Positions 10,252 to 21,106 of a stretch of 64,000 nt of DNA are shown piece after piece. This stretch comes from Buddleja alternifolia (Eukaryota; Streptophyta; Magnoliopsida; Lamiales; Scrophulariaceae): assembly GCA_019426215.1 (NCBI GenBank), contig CM033399.1:22329022-22393021 (forward strand), in the 5' to 3' direction. Both the position numbers and the translations under genes were made by a program. The notes beneath the pieces are model-generated. The model searched no databases, was not told the origin of the DNA, and saw only the letters and a list, made by a program, of their open reading frames with translations. The stretch's first letter is position 1. Every line of letters begins with the position of its first letter.

Positions 10252-11620
10252 TGTGAGAGAGATAATAAGCTAATAACTTCAAAAAAGTAAAAAAAACTTA
10301 TTATATTTTATTATAATTGTTGTTCCAAGTTTAAATTAAGGACTTTCAAAATAAACTTGGCTCCCACTACATTTTTCGAAAATCCACACTCCCACTGTGG
10401 AATTCGGAAGTCATCGTTGGAAGGCTTCATAGTGGTGATTGATTTCTTTAACTAGATTAATAGGTTTCAACCTTTTGCTAGTATGTGGCCTAATTATTGT
10501 ATTAAAGTGATGTCCAACATCAACCCATCAAATGGATGATTCAATCTCTTTGTCTATTATTCGTCAAATCTCAACCTTTTAACGATCTTATTGATTACGA
10601 ATAATTTAAGTTCAACCCACTGACTATCTATTAGTCTAGCAATTGAATTTCACCTTGCAACCTTTTGCTAGTATGTGGGGTGAAATTTGTTTCGAATAAT
10701 GGCATTTCATGCACTCAGAAAAATTCAAAATATATTTCAATATATAACCCCCCATTGCTTAGGAACGATATTATATATTAAATATCATTTTAATTACTCC
10801 TAAGTTCAGTGAAGGACTGGATACCTAGTACCCTTTACTAACTTAATATTTTCAAAGTGTGAGAATTTAAATTATTTATTAGGTCTTACTTTGCACATTA
10901 ATCCATTTTATACTAAGCAAACAAACATGGATTAAATAAAAAGAAAGCAATTCTAGAAAGCTAACAACACACGATTCATGGACCTTTTAATCCTAGATTA
11001 AGACAAGCCAATGTCTCAATCGCTAGTAAAATGAAACTACACTAAAGCTTCCAAAGCTCCTTCTTGTATCTTCTTGGCTCGACTTGGATTTCTCCTTTGG
11101 GCCTATTCTATTTCTAACTATTGCATTTTTATATAAGCAACCTATACAAAATATCCATAGAAAGAAAATAAAATTAGACTCAAAATGACCTTTACAACCC
11201 ATCAAAAAGAAATACGAATTAAAAACGTGCCTAAGTTCATGAATGATGTCTCCCATCGCATAACATGTCAAACATGATATATCACATAATACAAAAAACA
11301 TATATGTTAATTTCCAATTAAATTCCAAACTCAATTATTGTTTTTCATATTCTCGAGGAAATTAAATTTATTTAATTCTATCCAAAAATTCAATTTTAAT
11401 GAACTTCAATTAATTTTATATTAAAATCCAATTTTAATAAAAATTAATCTCTAAGTTTATTAAAACTAATTTTTCAATAGAAGGTATCTAATTTAATCCA
11501 AAATCCAACTTTAATTAACATTAGATAACTTGGAATATTAAAATAAATAATCATTATTTATTTTTGCATTAAAATCCAATTTTAATCAAAAACTATACTT
11601 TAGAATTAAAATAAATAATT
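10252..11620. other. E2 leader remnant and AT-rich sequence, no gene seen
   Basis: The part next to gag (10252-10700) resembles a copia leader; the block CAACCTTTTGCTAGTATGTG occurs twice, at about 10469 and 10656. From about 10700 the sequence becomes AT-rich. No primer site or LTR edge for E2 could be located before E3 begins. The 103-codon ORF at 11334-11023 has no recognisable domain. Confidence 0.4.
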
Positions 11621-11624
11621 AACA

Positions 11625-12231
11625 TAGTGACAGGACTATGAATTGTTCTTTGGAATTCTTCATTACATACCATAGAGTAAGCCTGTTTATGACTTGGTGG
11701 CGGTGTCATCATCAATATTTGTCATCTCAAAACAACATATGAGTCATTTAAGCCAATAAGAAATTGTAATAACTTGTGTTCATGGGTGTAATCAGAATAG
11801 GCCCTTGAAGCCACACATTCACATGTAGGTAGATTCAAAAGTGAATCATAATCTTCCCACATTTGCCTTAACTTTGTGTAATAGACAGAAAATATTGTGG
11901 CATGATTTTTTTTACTAAATTGCTCATAAATATCACTCCAAGCATCAAAAACAATGTCTTTACTTGCACACTTAAGAATCCAAGGTAATACCAGTGCATT
12001 GCATTTCTCCCAGTGTTCCAGTAGTGGTGATTCTGAGTCTGGTTTTTGACAAGTACCATTTATAAACCCTAGCTTGCTTTTATAGCTCAAAGCAAGCTTC
12101 ACTGTCTTGATCCACACACCGTAGTTCTCTGCTCCGCGCAATTCATGAGGAACCAGGTGCAAGTTAGGTACATCAGACAGATGTACGTATAGAGGATCGT
12201 ATATATCAATCATATTGTTGATATTCGCCAT
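11625..12231 (-). pseudogene. E3 gag (copia gag_3 / UBN2_3 type), truncated
   Basis: The 169-codon open stretch 12231-11722 starts MANINNMIDIYDPLYVHLSD and contains LRGAENYGVWIKTVKLAL, KLGFINGTCQKP and FLIGLNDSYVVLR. These are the successive hallmarks of Retrotran_gag_3 proteins. A TGA follows, where family members have Gly of the RGQI box. The frame then continues QILMMTPPPS and reaches about 11625. No pol follows. Confidence 0.85.
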
Positions 12232-12406
12232 TTATGATCGAATTCTCAAGAAATAATCTGATGAAAAGATGAAATTGATGATCGAATATGCAGAAATCGT
12301 TCAAGAACATTAACAATTAGGTTTAATTTTATCAGAAAGGGTGAAAAATGCACAAAAATGGCAGAAATCGATTGAGGAAGAAAATGATCCAGAGAGCGTA
12401 TCTTTA

Positions 12407-12420
12407 GGCTCTCGATACCA
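12407..12420 (-). promoter_or_regulatory. E3 primer binding site
   Basis: The minus strand reads TGGTATCGAGAGCC directly after the LTR end. It resembles the initiator tRNA-Met 3' end complement. Confidence 0.75.
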
Positions 12421-12626
12421 TGTTAAAATGAGAGAATGGAAGAATGATTTTCATTGCTTAATGAAGAAGTCGTACATTAGAGGGTATATAGACACAACGA
12501 TTAACAGCTAAGCTAATAACTAATCCAACTGGAATTAGTTATAACTAACTAACTAAATACATACTAAAAATAGAAGCTTCTAGGTAAACAGGAAAGAGTA
12601 CTCTATGTACAATTATCTTCTCAACA
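12421..12626 (-). repeat. E3 5' LTR, 206 bp
   Basis: It is bounded by TGTTAAAATGAGAG on the left and CTTCTCAACA on the right, giving TGTT...AACA ends, with the primer site immediately inside. The sequence to the right (TGATG...) is one copy of the 194-bp dispersed repeat. Confidence 0.75.
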
Positions 12627-12820
12627 TGATGGATTCATTGAGGATGAGGAGAGATAACGTGCATGTGCATCTTGAGCAGTTGAGATAATTAAGGAGAAGA
12701 TTAATGTAAAATCTCAAATCAGGCCTCAAGTGTTCGAATACAGTGTATTGAGGTTGTGACCTTTTGCCTTCAAAACTTGGAGGATATTTATGGCAAGTGA
12801 AAACTTGGTGTATTTGGTGT
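12627..12820 (+). repeat. 194-bp dispersed repeat, copy 1
   Basis: It matches 49255-49448 in the same orientation with a handful of substitutions and no length difference. E3 ends immediately to the left here; sirevirus B begins immediately to the right of copy 2. The parent element is not identified. Confidence 0.85.
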
Positions 12821-13273
12821 CAAAATCTGAGTCTATAAACACCATTTTCTTTATAAATAGTATAGATAAACTAAAAAAAACTAAATCTCAGCCATTTGTG
12901 GTTAAGAAAAAACTAATTCAGTACACATTTACAAAGATCAAGCTACATATGAATTATCAAGAAATACTAGCATTATTATGTAGTATTAGATTAGTAGCAT
13001 CATATGTTAAGAGTGGTAAAAATATGGATGTATCACGTTAAATATCGATTTTACATTGAATATAAATTTATTATGTAAATATTTGATTGTGGATATACAC
13101 ATGTATGTATCTATCTCAAACTTATAATTCATATGCGGATTGAGTATTATCTCAAACTTCTCCATCGTCATGGACTCATCATGTCTAGAAATTTGAGGGG
13201 GGACGTGAATCTGGCAATACATTTGGGCAACAAATTAGGTAGGAGTGTTACATTGACTTCCATTTGAGTTTAA
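12821..13273. other. AT-rich stretch, nothing recognised
   Basis: An 83-codon ORF (12790-13041, plus) starts inside the repeat but has no recognisable domain. No other structure is seen. Confidence 0.4.
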
Positions 13274-13658
13274 TGGTTACCACCATTACCGGAGTATGTG
13301 AAGTTAAACACTGATGGTGCGTCGAGAGGGATTCCAGGAGAGGCTGGAGCGGGTGGTGGTCCTAGTGCGAGCCTTTGCTGACTATATTGAATATGCCACA
13401 AACACATATGCGGAGTTATATGGAGTTTGCATAGGATTGGAAGTTTGTTATAACCTTGGATTCAAGATGGTTTGGGTGGAGTTGGATTCTAATATTATTA
13501 TTCAGTTGATACATAATGCTTCACCGAGGTGCTAGAATTTACAAAATTTACTACAACGAATTCGGATTTTGCGGAGTAGGATGGATATTCGATTCACTCA
13601 TATCTACCGAGAAGGAAATGATGCAGCGGACTATTTGGCTAACAAAGCTTGTAATTAA
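13274..13658 (+). pseudogene. LINE-type RNase H domain, dead copy
   Basis: Reading across frames gives WLPPLPEYVKLNTDGASRG, then EYATNTYAELYG, VELDSN and finally HIYREGNDAADYLANKACN followed by TAA. This is the RVT_3 RNase H fold found at the C-terminus of plant L1-type LINEs and related host proteins. All four acidic positions are visible: D in NTDGAS, E in AELYG, D in ELDSN and D in GNDAADYLAN. A frameshift (about 13365) and TAG codons break it. No reverse transcriptase is present upstream. Confidence 0.8.
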
Positions 13659-13771
13659 TGATAGGAAGTCAACTGTGATTCTGGCTTCTGAAGCCCCAAG
13701 ATCTTTACCAGCTCAAATTGAAATGGACTTGAGCTACCATAGCTTTAGATTTAGATGGGTTTGAGTTGTGT

Positions 13772-13915
13772 TTGTTGTAAGGAGTAGTACTCCTTTTTTT
13801 TAATAGCTTTTTGGGTGTCTGTAAGGGAGTTAGTACTCCTTTTTTAAGCGATTTTCTAGATTCTTGTCAAGGAGTTAATGCTTCTTATTTAATATTTTTT
13901 TATTGAAATAAAGAA
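13772..13915 (+). repeat. Three degenerate tandem repeats after the LINE RNase H
   Basis: Three copies of about 45-50 bp, each led by an AAGGAGTTAGTACTCC-like hairpin and a T-run, follow the RNase H. They are probably the LINE 3' untranslated region. The stretch to 14218 shows nothing else. Confidence 0.5.
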
Positions 13916-14218
13916 GGGATGAGAGGCTCCGACAACACCCTCCTCTGATAAGTGGTTCTTTTAAAAAAATTTATATGTATCTATCTATGTACGTGTGAGA
14001 AGGTATTTTAATCTTCATTTGAACAGTGAGACATGAAGTCTCTACTAATACTGTAAAATGACAAGGTGTAATTACTTGTTTGTTAAACTTTAAGCATCAA
14101 AATCTACAAAAAATATTGTTAAAAAATATTTATACTGATAAGAAAATAGAATGATGTAGCATATTAATGCTGTTACAAAATAATTGTCAGTGGTAACAAC
14201 ATACTCTATAAAAGTTTC

Positions 14219-14785
14219 GGCTGTGTTTTTTTGTGTTTTCAAATTCAATTTTTATTTTCATTCTCATCTGAAAATGAAAATACATAGTTTATACTATTTT
14301 TAACTGAAAATAAACTTATTTTCATTTTCACTTTCACATTCTCTAATAACTATCTTTTACCTTTCCAATTCATGCTTATCTTTTTCTTTCTCTCACATCT
14401 CCTTTTAAAAATCAATTTTTTCATCAATAATTATGGTGATATAGTGGAATAAAATAGATTGTATTAACCTTTATAGATTTGTGCACATTTTAAGACCCAT
14501 TTTGAATATATTTAGAACTTTTTTCAGGTCAATTTTTGTCAGTTTTACTTATAAAAATATTTAATCCATAAAATATTATCTATTATTTTATATATACTAT
14601 ATACATAATGATTACTTTTAACCAACTCAATCATTTCACACATCATTAAATCATCATTTTCGACCATTTTCGGAAACACAACCAAACATGCCGTCATTTT
14701 CACATAAAAGTAAGAAAACTCATTCTCCCATATGTTTTAGAAAATGACGGTTGAAAGTGAAATGAAAACACATCCAAACAAAGCC
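14219..14785 (+). mobile_element. MITE T1 (Tourist-like TIRs)
   Basis: The left end GGCTGTGTTTTTTTGTGTTTT and the right end, whose reverse complement is GGCTTTGTTTGGATGTGTTTT, form terminal inverted repeats. TTC flanks both sides as a possible 3-bp target duplication. The interior (TTTTCATTCTCATCTGAAAATG) matches the reverse complement of T2. There is no coding capacity. The superfamily assignment rests on TIR shape and is tentative. Confidence 0.7.
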
Positions 14786-15663
14786 TTCCCTTTTGCCAAT
14801 TTTTTTAAAATTTTCATTATTTAAATAAAGAATATAATACTAAAACATAAATATTATTTAAAAGTTTCAAACTTAGTTAGTTAAATATGGGACGAGAAAA
14901 ATTTATCATTTAATATGTACAACTATTTTACGAAACTTTCTTGAAATTGAAGTAAAGAACTTGGCTAAAAATACGAGAATGAGAAATAAACAGATTTGTA
15001 GACATACGAGTATAACACGAATACAAATGAATTAATTGTGAATTAAAAATATAGCTTATTTTCATATATTTGAAATATATATTGCTTGTACTCGCTTTTA
15101 TTTTTATAAAAATAATAGTTTATGTGAGTCTTTAGTTGACAATAATTAATATTTTGATAAATTATCAACGTTCGTAGGTTTTAATTGTATAATACTTAAT
15201 TAGTACTTAAAAAAAGTTAAGTATAATTTTCATGTTTTATTATTAGAAAAATAGTTTTTTTTTGTCAAAATTATAGTGTTATTCGCCAGCTATAAAATAA
15301 GATATGTAAAGTATATGTACAAAATGGTTTAACTCAAAAGTATGAGTATTATTAATTACGTTCAGAATATATACGAAAAATAAAATTATTTTTCAACTAT
15401 ACATATATATGCGTATCATATGAGTATAAGTTACTGCATCCGTGAAACTCGCTAGAAACCCAGAACCAAATCGGAACCGAACCGAAATATGATTAACTCT
15501 GTCGCGATTAAACTTTGTGAGATATGAATATTAGTAGAACCTTTGTGAGATATATGATTAAACTTGTCGCAATTTCAGAATAAATCAACTCGCTCGCTGA
15601 ACTCAATTGTCGCCAAGAACAGTTAAGCATAAAGCGTCATTTCATTTTCAACCGCTCGCAAAA
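14786..15663. other. AT-rich spacer, nothing recognised
   Basis: No ORF, repeat or element edge could be supported between the two MITEs. Confidence 0.5.
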
Positions 15664-16140
15664 CTTTGTTTGGATGTGTTTTCTTTTCATTTTCAACCGT
15701 CATTTTTAAAATATATGAGAGAACGTGTTTTTTGTTTTTTGTGTGAGAAAAGTGAAAAAAGTAGGTGTGTTTGGTTGTGTTTTTTAAAATGTTTGAAATT
15801 TGTGAGTGTAATGTGTGAAATGATTGAAAAGTAATGATTAGATGAATCATATTGGATTTGATGTTGAATATTGATGAGAGAGGGGAGAGAGAGAGGATGG
15901 TGATGGGTGGATGAGAGAGGAGAGAGAGAGAGAGGATGGTGATGTGTAGATGAGAGAGAAAATGTGAAATAAGTGATGTGAAATGTAATTTTAAAGAAAT
16001 GATTGAAATTTCTCGGAAACGTAAAAACGAGAATGAAAATGAGAATATTTTCAGTTAAAAACAGTGTAAAGTGTGTATTTTCATTCTCAGATGAAAATGA
16101 AAATGGAAAAAGTGTTTTGAAAACACAAACAAACAAAGCC
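15664..16140 (-). mobile_element. MITE T2, second copy of the T1 family, inverted
   Basis: The left end CTTTGTTTGGATGTGTTTTC and the right end GAAAACACAAACAAACAAAG, followed by CC, are inverted repeats. The right-hand 80 bases are the reverse complement of T1's left part. A GAGA-rich microsatellite block (15870-15960) lies inside. The flank on the right is TTA, but no matching left copy is seen. Confidence 0.7.
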
Positions 16141-17110
16141 TTAACTTTTGATTAAATCCCTCATGTTTAACTCTCTCACGATCTATGGACTTTTTATTCT
16201 GAGTCTTCTCAATAAAAGTTTTGCAAATCATATCAATAGATTCGTGGATAAGTTACTACTGTAGTATTATAATTAATTATTCTTTTAGGAGGAATGGATT
16301 TCTTAAAGTGCATTGATGAAGGATATCTTCTTGAACTTCTTAAAAACAGCAGCATAATATATAAATATATATATATAATCTTCTACATATAATATTTATG
16401 TTCTTGAAGACGAGTAGAGTATATGCATAAAACATTAGATAAAATTTCTTCGCTTTTTACACTTCCGGGCAATATGCAATTTGAAAATATGTAAAAAAAA
16501 AAAAAAAAAAAAACGGTTCGGGTCACCGGAGCTGCTAGGAACCCGATAAGTTGGAACCGGATCCGGTTGGAGCTGGTGGAACTGAAACCGTTGGGGCTAT
16601 TTTGGGTCCAAGCCGAATCCATTGCCATCCTTAAGTATAACACGAGTTGTAACTAACCGAAGTTTCAAAAGCGTTCGTTGAGTGAACGCATCATTCAACA
16701 TTTAATAGATACTAGCGGAATTATGATTTTTGGGCCGAGCCATTTGAATGGGTAGTAAAGGGGGATTAACTAAAGATAGTCCAGAATCTTCTTTACTGAT
16801 AAGGAGAAGTATGGGTCTGGGCAGGTTATTGGGTTAGGATTTATTGGTGAGTTCGGCCCATTTAGATTGTCTTAACGTTGATTTATATATTTCACATAGT
16901 TTACAGGATTAGAATTTAGTACTAACTACTAAACTAAAGGTAGGGAAATACCAAAAAAAAAAAACTAAAGGCAGGGACCAACTTATATTTGTGAGGTCTT
17001 ATATTGCCGGATCAACCATATTTAATGATGATTTCTATATGGACTATATGTTTTTTATGATATAATTCACAACTACTAAGAAAGTGAATAAAATCTCACA
17101 CACTGGTAAG
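16141..17110. other. Intergenic stretch with an A22 tract next to a GC-rich retroposon-like fragment
   Basis: A22 at 16493-16514 abuts about 110 bp rich in GGTTCGGG/AACCGG-type words (16515-16627). This fragment may be a truncated SINE-like retroposon on the minus strand. The rest holds nothing recognised. Confidence 0.35.
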
Positions 17111-17818
17111 CAGGGGCGGACGTAGGCTTTGGCCAGGGGGCAAGTGCCCCCACTCAATTTTTTTTTTTATTAATATATATACTAATTTTTTTGTTTTAAT
17201 TTGTAAATTTACGTTAGTGCCCCCACTCAATTTTTCAAAATGCCCCCCCTCAATTTCAAATTTCCAATTTCCATCTAGTTTTCATTGGTAATTGTTAATT
17301 TGTTATTGAAGTTACTAGTTAGTGTAGCCAAAGTGTTTGATTAAATGCTTGAGTGAAATTTAAAATTTGATTTAACTTACTTTTAGTCTAATTGGTTGAT
17401 TAATACAATTTTGAATGTATTTGTTTGTAGTAAAAGTCTAAGTGCTTGTAGACTTGTAGTAAAATTAGTCTAAATGTATTTGTAGTATTTGAATTTCTCC
17501 CCCCCTCCTAAAGATCGAAAAATATCACGTTTTCTCCCTTTATTTTGAGTTCGTCCCCCCCCCCCAAAAATTTTGGCTATAACGAAAGAGATATAAGAAT
17601 ATAAAGTATGCCAAAAGTTGTAATTGAACCTAATTTCTTATTATATTTTCCCCCATAAATATACCGTACCGTACCGCGGGGGGCAAGCCCCCCGCGCCCC
17701 CCTTAAACCCTTCGTTTATTTGGCAAAAAACAAATTATACAGCTACATTACAACAATCTCGCCCCCTCGATAAAAATCATGGTGCCCCCACTAGACCCAA
17801 ATTCTAGATCCGCCACTG
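17111..17818. mobile_element. hAT-type non-autonomous element, 708 bp
   Basis: The left end CAGGGGCGGACGTAGGCTTT and the right end, whose reverse complement is CAGTGGCGGATCTAGAATTT, form TIRs of the CAGNGGCGGA kind common in plant hAT MITEs. They are flanked by an 8-bp target duplication, CTGGTAAG (17103-17110) and CTGGTAAA (17819-17826), 7 of 8 identical. The 8-bp duplication is characteristic of hAT transposition. The interior has CCCCCAC and poly-C runs and no ORF. Confidence 0.85.
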
Positions 17819-17917
17819 CTGGTAAAGATAATAACACAAAAATCTTAAATATTTTAAAGTCTCAATTTTGTTAGTAAAATTATAGTTAGTATAGAGTCTT
17901 AGACCACTACAAGAAAA

Positions 17918-18130
17918 TGGAGCATAGACCATGGACTATGATACCTTGGCTACAAAGCCACGGCGGATAGCAATATCCACATTGGTCAAAAGAAGCCATA
18001 GTGAATAAAAGGTATTCACCATGGCTTGTCTTAACCGAGGTAAATGTGTTTATAATTTACCATGGATCTCATTAGCCGTTCACAATAAATAATATCCACC
18101 ATGGCTTCAGTGACCAAGGTGAAAAGTATA
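17918..18130. repeat. CACTA left subterminal repeats
   Basis: Several copies of ACCATGG, CCATGGCTT, CCTTGGCTAC and AGCCATAGTG-like words occur within 210 bp. Clustered short motifs of this kind are the binding sites for TNPA-like proteins in CACTA elements. The matching cluster is at 41703-41945. Confidence 0.75.
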
Positions 18131-20601
18131 GGCTATGTATGGTTGTGTATTTAGGAAATATTTTCATTTTTTAGATCACCAAAAAATGAAAATACACAGT
18201 TCAAGCCAAATTCAACAGAAAATGGTCAAATTTTAAATACACTACACATTCCCCTATATAACAATCAATCTTTTCACAATATTTTATCATTGATTACACT
18301 ATCCAACTAATTATCTTTCTTACTTTTTCATATTTTATATAATAAAAATTCCTATTCAATTTTTCAAATATTTCAATTATTATTATTAAATAATATATAA
18401 TTTGAAAAAAAAATATTGTGTGATTTAATATTTAATATTTCATATTTCATATATATTTAATAATATGTGTACTTGAATTGAGACTTAATTGGCCATGCTT
18501 TTACCAAAAGTATATACAATATTGTGTGATTTATAATTTCATTTTAATAATTTCGTTTGCTGTTTATTGGATTTTAAATTATACTTTTTGTGCTTCTCAA
18601 TATTCAAGTAAATACTGACTGAATCTCGATTATTTCATTTTGGTACTAACGTGGTATTTAATATGGTTGCCCACGAGCCGAGTCTCACCAAATTTCTCGG
18701 CTCGAGCTCGAGCAAATTTTTTTTGTAACATCATAGTATCTCATTATAAGAAGATGGAAATAAATTTGCCTCAATCAAATTGGAAATAAAATATTATATG
18801 TAAATGGAAAAAGAAATATAGAACTACTTATGCTCCAATCATATTTACACATTTGATAAAATATTGCATATATGGACCACATTCTATTTTTATATTTGTC
18901 CAATGTGAACTGTATAATTACACCAACTATTATAAATATAGACAAGCAAGATTCAATTTTCTTGAACTTTTAAAATATAAAATTGAAAAGAAAACACGAA
19001 ATGGAAAAATGATAAAAATCTAAAGTTAAAAAGAAATGAACAGGTGACAAAAAAAAAACTAAAAATGAAGGGCCCTCCACCCTCCAAACCCATACCCGCC
19101 CCCACCCCAACCCATGAACGCCCTCCACTGTCTGGCTGCCTCTTATTTTTTTTGTTTTTTTGCCTTTTCATTCTATTTGTATAATATATATTAGAGCTAT
19201 TAATGCTAATCATCCCCCATGTCACGCAAAAGTGTCACTTTAGCTCCTCTTGTGAAAAAATTATCACTTTCATCCCTCATGTCCATAATTTGTACCCAGA
19301 TAGTCCTTTTTTTGAAATTCCGACCAGATTTTCCGGTTTCCCACGCGAAAATAGGGCTATCCAAGCATATATCACGCGCGTCTTCACGAGAAAATTCATA
19401 ACTCATTGTAGAAAGCTCGGATTCATGAACCGTTTTTTCCCATGAAACTAGACACATAGGGCTATCCACGCATATATCGCACATAATCAGGAGATGTCTA
19501 GAACAAAGCAGTTTTGTATTAAAAAATTAGCCAAAAATCTGTTGGAAATGATGCTTAGCTAATATTTTAATACAAAACTGCTTTGTTCTAGACGTCTTCT
19601 GATTATGTGCGATATATGCGTGGATAGACCTATGTGTCTACTTTCATGTGAAGAAAACGGTTCAGGAATCCGAGCTTTCTACAATGAGTTATGAATTTTT
19701 TCGTGAAGACGCGCACAGCTGTCTGCACAACCGACAGATTTTTAGCTAATGTTTTAATACAAAACTGCTTTGTTGTAAATGTCTCTTGATTATGTTCGAT
19801 ATATGCATGGATAGCCCTATGTGTCTAGTTTCATGGGAAGAAAACGGTTCATAAATCCGAGCTTTCTACAATGAGTTCTGAATTTTCTCGTGAAGACGCG
19901 CACAGCTGTCTGCGCAGCCGACAGATTTTTAGCTAATTTTTTTAATACAAAACTGCTTTGTTCTAGACATTTCCTAATTATGTGAGATATATGCGTGGAT
20001 AGCCCTATGTGTCTATTTTCATGGGAAGAAAACGGTTCATGAATCCGAGCTTTCTACAATGAGTTATAAAGTTTTTCGTGAAGACGCGCATGATATATGC
20101 GTGGATAGCCCTATTTTCGCGTGGGAAGCCGGAAAATCTGGTCGGAATTTCAAAAAAAGGACTATCTGGTACAAATTATGGACATGAGGGATGAAAGTGA
20201 TAATATTTTCACAAGAGGGACTAAAGTGACACTTTTGCGTGACATGGAGGATGATTAGAGATAATAACTCTATATATTATATTATGTGTGTGTATATGTA
20301 TATATATATACACACATATATATACATATTTCTTTATTACCAACTCATAACATTATTAAAAAAAATATATTATTTTAATATCTTTTCCCCATCATCATCA
20401 CATTCATAATCAACTCAATCATTTCATATATCAAATCCTAATAAAAATCAACTTTTATATCACATCTACACTACTTTCATCAAATTTTAAAAATACATCC
20501 AAACAAACAAATTAAGTCAATATTTTCACACGAATTTCTGTAATACACATTACCCAAAAAAAACTCAGAATTCATTTCCGAAAACACAACCATACGGAGC
20601 C
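18131..20601 (+). mobile_element. 2.47-kb TIR element alpha inside the CACTA
   Basis: The ends GGCTATGTATGGTTGTG and (right, reverse complement) GGCTCCGTATGGTTGTG form TIRs; ATA flanks both sides. The body is AT-rich, with a CTCGAGCTCGAG block (about 18700) and a nested 1.08-kb element at 19193-20271. The reverse complement recurs at 21107-23572. There is no protein gene; short ORFs here are fortuitous. The TIR shape resembles Tourist/PIF MITEs. Confidence 0.75.
19193..20271. mobile_element. 1.08-kb long-TIR element gamma-1 nested in alpha
   Basis: The ends AGAGCTATTAATGCTAATCA and (right, reverse complement) AGAGTTATTATCTCTAATCA start inverted repeats about 180 bp long. Between them is a cluster of about 185-bp repeats, each with GATATATGCGTGGATAGCC, GAAAACGGTTCATGAATCCG and GCTAATTTTTTAATACAAAAC (19560-20090). 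The flanks ATATATATT and ATATATTAT could be an imperfect 9-bp duplication, which would suggest a Mutator-like element. The flanks are too AT-rich to be sure. Confidence 0.6.
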
Positions 20602-21106
20602 ATAGCTTTTTGCATGTTGAAATTTAGCATACGGTATTACGCCTATACAGTACTAATTTAATAACACGCTTTTATTTTCCTTTATTTTCTAATTTTTTAT
20701 TTCCTTTTTTGTTTTTAATTTTACCACCTAAAGTACGAAATAGTATAATTTAACCAAAAAAAAAAGCACAAAATTCATATATCAGAATACCGAAAATTCC
20801 CCGTTTACAAATTTCATCGCTCCGCCGCGCCGCTCATCTGAAGAATCTTAGCTTTGCGTTGCCTCGGTGCTCCGCCGCGTTGCCTCGGTTGCTCCTCCGT
20901 GTTGCCTCGATTGCTCCGCCGCTCCTCTTACCTAAATCTCAGCTCCGTCTCGCCTCGCCTTGATTGCTCGGCCTCCGTCACTTGCCTCTGTGGAACTTTC
21001 CAGGTTTTGTGGAGCTTGAAGCTGCTATGAGGTATCTGTTTAGTTGCACAGTTGAGCTCGATCTGGTATTTTGTAGTTTGAAGTTTGAACTGATTCGATA
21101 ACATAA
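20602..21106 (+). other. GC-rich, exon-like spacer between the inverted elements
   Basis: At 20815-21020 GC rises sharply with repeated CTCCGCCGC / GTTGCCTCG words, like a first exon or 5' untranslated region. GCTATGAG|GTATCTGTTTAG (about 21026-21036) looks like a 5' splice site. I infer it is the front of a captured host gene whose later exons lie right of 23572. The protein is not recognised here. Confidence 0.4.

Larger units (their letters stand above)
11625..12626 (-). mobile_element. Copia fragment E3: short LTR, primer site, gag
   Basis: On the minus strand there is a 206-bp LTR (12626-12421), a Met-tRNA primer site (12420-12407) and a gag gene fragment to about 11625, after which homology is lost. 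The family differs from E1 and E2, with a very short LTR and the gag_3-type domain. The right LTR edge abuts a 194-bp dispersed repeat at 12627, so E3 inserted into that repeat. Confidence 0.75.

Noticed and set aside
11023..11334. 103-codon ORF with hydrophobic segments as a small membrane protein
   Set aside because: AT-rich stretch between two copia fragments; hydrophobicity follows from T-rich codons and no homology is recognised.
15607..16136. 147-codon minus-strand ORF rich in His/Ser/Pro/Leu
   Set aside because: It is a translation of the GAGA microsatellite and subterminal sequence of MITE T2.
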